Source of the DNA: an uncultured Pseudomonadota bacterium
GTDB lineage: Bacteria; Pseudomonadota; Alphaproteobacteria; RF32; CAG-239
Assembly (NCBI GenBank): GCA_949295085.1
Contig: CASFJS010000005.1
Span: 1-64,000, forward strand
Length of the DNA: 64,000 nt
Reading direction: 5' to 3'
Part shown: one piece after another, positions 60,370 to 64,000 of the stretch
How positions within the stretch are numbered: position 1 is the stretch's first letter
Layout: each line of letters starts with the position of its first letter
Notes under the pieces: generated by a model
The model's input: the letters and a program-made list of their open reading frames with translations, nothing else
What the model was told of the DNA's origin: nothing
Databases searched by the model: none
Program-made: the position numbers and the translations under genes

Positions 60370-61465
60370 TTAACATCCTTTCTTTTGCAAGTTTAGCCAA
60401 TTTTTTATAATGCCGTGAAACACGCTTCCGTAATTCACGAATGTTCACATACGGGGATATATCCCGCTTAAACGCCGCATAGGTGTTCGCGTGTTTAAAT
60501 CGCCCCATATAGCTTAAAATCCTTAGGCAGTCATGGATTGTCGGTTTAGGTTTTTCTGCAACACGACGAACGGCGCGGACGGATTTTAGAAATATTCTGT
60601 CTCGCAAACGAACCAAGCCACCTCGTTTGAATTGATAGCCTATAAAATTGACAGACACAAAACGGTGCACCTGCCACGTTGGCTTCAAATTCATTTTTAT
60701 TTTTTCGACATAATCCTTAATCGCCAAGCAAGCCCGCTTGAGCTTGCGTTTGTTAGGGCTAAACATAATTATATCATCCATATATCGGACATAAAATTCA
60801 ATTCCAAGCTGCTCTTTAATCGAATGGTCTAACCGATTGAGTAAGACATTCGCAAAGATAGGGCTTGTATAAAATCCGATAGGAATTCCTCCTTTGATAA
60901 TATTTTTACCAATAATCTGTTTATTGGCTCGTAAAATCAAAGCAAAGAGCCGCAAAACTCTTTTATCGCGGATCGTCTGCCTTAATTCGCGAAAAATAAA
61001 ACTAGGCTTTGCATTGTGAAAAAATTTTTTAATATCCAACTTTGCAACATATTTTGTTCTTGTTGGATATTTTCTAATAATTTTTTCAATGTACTTTTTT
61101 GCTTGCTCTCCGCCATGACACTTAACGCTGCCGCAAGAATATTCATAAAACTTTTTACGAAACAATGGCTCGCAGATATTCATAATGGCGTGATGAACGC
61201 ATTGTTCGCGAACAAAGTTCGGGCAAACAATATATCTCTTTTTAAGCTCTACACCATCGTTTATTTTCGTTGTCTGATGTATATCAATAGGTCGCCAAGT
61301 TCCATTTCTTAATTGTTTGCTTAAATCAAGGGCTATATTATCAATATTTTCTAAAGCTCTTTTAACGCTTGACTTTTTGCGTTTACCTAAAGATGCTTTC
61401 AAAATAGCTTTCTTAATATTCTCAGGATCAACAATTTGTTCAAATAAATGATTGTAAGTTTTCAT
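60332..61465 (-). CDS. DGR reverse transcriptase
   Basis: This enzyme copies the template RNA with adenine-specific errors to make mutagenic cDNA. The 377-residue product has the reverse-transcriptase palm: motif A AKLDIKKFF (Asp144), motif B-like GGIPIGFYTSPIFANVLLNRLD (about 192-213), and the catalytic YVRYMDD (Tyr225-Asp231). The length matches DGR enzymes, and the GIPIG..TSP segment replaces the more common GLPIGN.TSQ. A C-terminal thumb with basic helices follows. The template repeat lies about 120 bp upstream on the same strand, which separates it from retron or group II enzymes. No Avd gene is adjacent. Confidence 0.93.
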   Translation of the reverse strand: MKTYNHLFEQIVDPENIKKAILKASLGKRKKSSVKRALENIDNIALDLSKQLRNGTWRPIDIHQTTKINDGVELKKRYIVCPNFVREQCVHHAIMNICEPLFRKKFYEYSCGSVKCHGGEQAKKYIEKIIRKYPTRTKYVAKLDIKKFFHNAKPSFIFRELRQTIRDKRVLRLFALILRANKQIIGKNIIKGGIPIGFYTSPIFANVLLNRLDHSIKEQLGIEFYVRYMDDIIMFSPNKRKLKRACLAIKDYVEKIKMNLKPTWQVHRFVSVNFIGYQFKRGGLVRLRDRIFLKSVRAVRRVAEKPKPTIHDCLRILSYMGRFKHANTYAAFKRDISPYVNIRELRKRVSRHYKKLAKLAKERMLNAIQTDGKPCAA

Positions 61466-61583
61466 TTTCTTATAGCCTCACGGACTTTCGCCATTTTGTT
61501 ACTAACCCGTGCCTTTTACAGCTTAATTTTTGCCATACCTAGCAGGGAATTGATAGGGCATTTTAGAAAACATCTATAAGAAT

Positions 61584-61689
61584 AAGCGAGGCGCCGTTGT
61601 TCCAATTCGAGTTCGAGGGTGCATTGTTAACATTGAAACAGAAGACACCACAGATTGCACCGTTATTCACATTGCCGCCAAGGATCAGC
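61584..61689 (-). repeat. DGR template repeat (TR)
   Basis: This 106-bp non-coding repeat matches 61794-61899, a fixed 210 bp away, with 11 differences. Every difference is at a T on the + strand (61597, 61607, 61612, 61613, 61633, 61634, 61655, 61656, 61664, 61672, 61673), that is, an adenine on the coding strand. The template has 24 such adenines. Several lie in AAT or AAC codons in register with the target gene, the usual design for maximal amino-acid variety. Confidence 0.96.
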
Positions 61690-61745
61690 GAAAACGGCAC
61701 GGAGAACGCCGCCCAACAGATCGCCCACACAATCCCCGATTATTC

Positions 61746-61765
61746 AAGGGGGATTTCTCCCCCTT
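61746..61765 (-). promoter_or_regulatory. DGR target-recognition hairpin downstream of VR
   Basis: On the coding strand AAGGGGGA pairs with TCCCCCTT around a GAAA loop: an 8-bp stem with a four-base loop. It begins 10 bases past the target stop and 29 bp from the VR. In the Bordetella phage DGR a hairpin of this form just after VR is needed for homing. It may also help end transcription. Confidence 0.65.
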
Positions 61766-61775
61766 TTAAACCCCC

Positions 61776-64000
61776 TTAAAGGTTGTGATAAGAAAGCGAG
61801 GCGCCGATGTTCCAATGCGAGGCCGAGGGTGCATTGTTAACAGAGAAACAGAAGACACCACAGAGAGCACCGTCATTCACAGAGCCGCCAAGGATCAGCT
61901 GATCTAATTGTCCGTTGTTTGTCCACATACCATCGCAGTAGAATGTGCTTGAACTGCCGCTAGTCGCTTTCGGAACAATACCATATTTACCACCGCCTAA
62001 AGGCTCATAACGATTAATATAGCTTTGACTTGCTTCTGGTGGTCTTACGCCTGTTGATATATAACCATCACCAGCGCGGTTAAAACCATCAGAAGTTGAA
62101 CCGTCTATCGTTGAGTGTGTCATCTTCACTTTTATATTGCCGCTTGCGTTCATTAAGCCGTTTGGTCTTCTCCAGCGATGACCGTACCAGTTATGCATAC
62201 CAAGATAATTAATGCCATAAGCTGAACCACCGCTTGTACCATACATTAACCCCTTTGTTACAGCCGCGTTATTATTTACCGTCAAACCGGAAGTTGAGCC
62301 GCTGCCGCCATATCCAAGCGTTGATTGGCTATCCGTAGACTTGAATAACAGCGGGAACAATAACATCATTAGCATTTCATCGGCCCAAAGAGTGGTATTC
62401 CAACCGGTACCGTTCGCCGTCGCAAGCGTGGCCTCAGTTTCAGCGTTAGTAGATGCAGTCGGTTTTCCTGTCGTTGCAATCGAGCGAAGCTTGCTGTCTA
62501 TATTTGTTCCTTCAAACATCGGCAGATAAAAGTTTGACGCATAAGTCCCATCAGATTTTTTACAGCTCCAGCACTCAAAGTCATCATCCAGCTTAACGTT
62601 TGAGAAAAGAACGTTAATATAGTTGTTCTCTTTGAACACCTTAATAAAGATTGCTGGAAATTCGCACATAAAATTGCCGCCATAGCTAGAGTTTGCCACA
62701 TCCGAAGCCGTCCCGTCTTCTTTGAGTGTAAAGTTGTCAGGATCCAGATAATATTCAACTGTGCCGTCATATTTCAAAGCGCAAGGTTTCGGAATAAAAA
62801 AGGCATTGCGCCAGCTTCCCCAGTTGAACGTGTCAGAAACAAAATCCATAATACAAGGATCATAAAAATAATTATCGCAATAAGGCAGGTATTCAACGCG
62901 TGTTGACGGAACCGGATCTGTTTCATTAATCCGGTACCCGAACAGAACAACCCCAAAACAATTTCTTTTATCCAAACAATAAACACCGTTTACCGATAGC
63001 GGAAAAGCTCGATAATACCAGTTCCCCGGATTCTCTTGTGTATCTGTAAGCGGACTGTCCAAATACTGGTTCCGGGTGGTTACAGTCGCAACAACTGTCC
63101 CGTCGTCCACATCTTCAGGATAAGATCCTTGTTTTTTAACAATCGTCGTTGATGCCCAGCTTGCCAGAACATAGCCGTCAATAATAGTGTCGCGCGGATC
63201 CTGCCACCATAATTTGACAGTGTTTCCCGACACTTCAATTCTTTTCTGTTCAATTACACTCATAGGAACTCCCTCGCTTCTTGTTCGTTGTGCATAAATT
63301 TCGGCCTTCAGCTCGCTTTGCTCGGCAGCGTCGGCGCTTTCCGCAGCCGCAAAAGCCGATCCGGCGGCGGCTGTTGCAGAATCAGCCGCATTTTGTGCTT
63401 GCGTCGGCGCATCCAAAACGGCATCCATATTACTATGCACATCGTTTATTGCCTCGGCATTTGCCGCAACCGTATTAATGTTTGTAGAATTTGCCGCAAC
63501 AGAATTAATATTGCTTTCATTGGCCACTGCTGCGTTAATGTTTTCTGTGTTCCCCTCAACAGCTTTAATACTTGCCATATTAGCAGAAACATTGTTGACG
63601 CTTGATATATTCGCCGCGACAATATTTACATCGGAGATATTTGTCGCCGTGATATTTATATCGTCTATATTGTCGGAAACGGTGTCAACAGATATTATAT
63701 TTTCCGAAACAGTATCAATATTATCAATACTTTGATTAATACGCTCAACGTATCCGATAATAGTGTAAGGATCAACACTTGACGTCATATTAACCTTTGG
63801 GGCGCGGTCAACCTGTTCTTGCACTTGCTGAAGGAGCATAAGTGTCTTATCCATATTACTTTCAAGCGTCGGCGCCGGAAAAGAATTGTAATCCCGATAT
63901 TCAGAACCTTGCGTCATAGCATATTCACGATAAACAATGAGCGTCCAGCTACTGTCTTTTGGGTCTGTAACGGTAACCGTCCCGCCGATTCCGGAAGCGC
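61776..64000 (-). CDS. DGR-diversified phage tail fibre / receptor-binding protein (5' partial)
   Basis: The frame is open to the window edge, so the start lies outside. The visible part begins with ASGIGGTVTVTDP, then WTLIVYREYAMTQGSEYRDYN and FPAPTLESNMDKTLMLLQQV, which fits the N-terminal virion-attachment domain of T7-type fibres. A shaft of V-x-x-N-I pentad-like repeats follows (about 200 residues, AANISSVNNVSANM), then an Ala-rich coiled-coil section, a fibronectin-like part, and a C-terminal lectin-like domain with YGHRWRRPNGLMN. The VR encodes the last ~40 residues. An internal ATG at 63917 would give 713 residues, but the conserved sequence upstream shows it is not the start. Confidence 0.9.
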   Translation of the reverse strand, partial: ASGIGGTVTVTDPKDSSWTLIVYREYAMTQGSEYRDYNSFPAPTLESNMDKTLMLLQQVQEQVDRAPKVNMTSSVDPYTIIGYVERINQSIDNIDTVSENIISVDTVSDNIDDINITATNISDVNIVAANISSVNNVSANMASIKAVEGNTENINAAVANESNINSVAANSTNINTVAANAEAINDVHSNMDAVLDAPTQAQNAADSATAAAGSAFAAAESADAAEQSELKAEIYAQRTRSEGVPMSVIEQKRIEVSGNTVKLWWQDPRDTIIDGYVLASWASTTIVKKQGSYPEDVDDGTVVATVTTRNQYLDSPLTDTQENPGNWYYRAFPLSVNGVYCLDKRNCFGVVLFGYRINETDPVPSTRVEYLPYCDNYFYDPCIMDFVSDTFNWGSWRNAFFIPKPCALKYDGTVEYYLDPDNFTLKEDGTASDVANSSYGGNFMCEFPAIFIKVFKENNYINVLFSNVKLDDDFECWSCKKSDGTYASNFYLPMFEGTNIDSKLRSIATTGKPTASTNAETEATLATANGTGWNTTLWADEMLMMLLFPLLFKSTDSQSTLGYGGSGSTSGLTVNNNAAVTKGLMYGTSGGSAYGINYLGMHNWYGHRWRRPNGLMNASGNIKVKMTHSTIDGSTSDGFNRAGDGYISTGVRPPEASQSYINRYEPLGGGKYGIVPKATSGSSSTFYCDGMWTNNGQLDQLILGGSVNDGALCGVFCFSVNNAPSASHWNIGASLSYHNL
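61794..61899 (-). repeat. DGR variable repeat (VR)
   Basis: This is the variable copy of the template repeat and encodes about the last 40 residues of the tail-fibre protein. Relative to the template, codons read Ser, Asp, Ala (silent change), Leu, Ser, Ala, His and Ile instead of Asn, Asn, Ala, Ile, Asn, Asn, Asn and Asn. All changes are A to another base on the coding strand; the ends are identical. Confidence 0.96.

Overview
This 64 kb window looks like a chromosomal stretch of a low-to-moderate GC alphaproteobacterium. The evidence is the DUF2336 protein, the fused YlxR/L7Ae protein, the pal-cpoB-tilS-smpB run, LptG and MurJ (a Gram-negative envelope), and intergenic repeats of the kind seen in host-associated alphaproteobacterial genomes. 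The lineage assignment is inference; there is no rRNA and I found no tRNA in the window.

Region 1 (1-47 kb) is mostly core genome. It holds the end of a Cys/Pro-rich surface protein, lptG, a translation/transcription block (rimP-nusA-ylxR-infB), rplY-pth, ychF, trmL, pal-cpoB-tilS-smpB, a leftward block of signalling and envelope genes (gloB-like, HD-GYP, DUF2336, murJ-DUF2333-nfu-bax), typA, a PfkB kinase, a ferredoxin, htpG, then pnp-rpsO-truB facing rbfA. These are followed by fabG, ftsK with an A24 peptidase and a one-domain ion channel, groES-groEL, a desuccinylase/acetyltransferase pair, an orphan serine recombinase, an AIDA-like autotransporter and a 20-residue-repeat secreted protein. 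Three loci carry long imperfect palindromes with a related GTAC...GTAC core. htpG and groES share an identical-spacing promoter, presumably the heat-shock type.

Region 2 (47.5-54.1 kb) is a type II-C CRISPR-Cas locus with an unusual layout. cas1 (+) runs into a 12-repeat array, and cas2 and cas9 lie beyond it on the opposite strand. A tracrRNA gene with its own promoter and terminator is divergent from cas9. Every canonical repeat contains a full sigma-70-type promoter (TTGACC, 17 bp, TATGCT ending at the last repeat base), so each spacer probably makes its own crRNA. The stop codon of cas1 lies inside the degenerate first repeat. An isolated repeat copy sits 4.9 kb away, upstream of a secreted-protein gene.

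Region 3 (54.1-58.6 kb) is accessory DNA: a secreted protein, an AAA ATPase of the DUF4143 type with three palindromic operator-like sites, a Fic protein with its own upstream repeats, and about 870 bp with no convincing gene.

Region 4 (58.6-64 kb) is the end of a prophage read leftwards. It has a lysis cassette (endolysin, holin-like, nested spanins) and a diversity-generating retroelement (DGR). The DGR consists of a reverse transcriptase, a 106-bp template repeat and the matching variable repeat at the 3' end of a T7-like tail-fibre gene that runs off the window. All 11 differences between the two repeats fall at template adenines, and a hairpin with an 8-bp stem and a GAAA loop lies just past the fibre stop codon. 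The DGR and the self-promoting CRISPR repeats are the two most interesting systems here.
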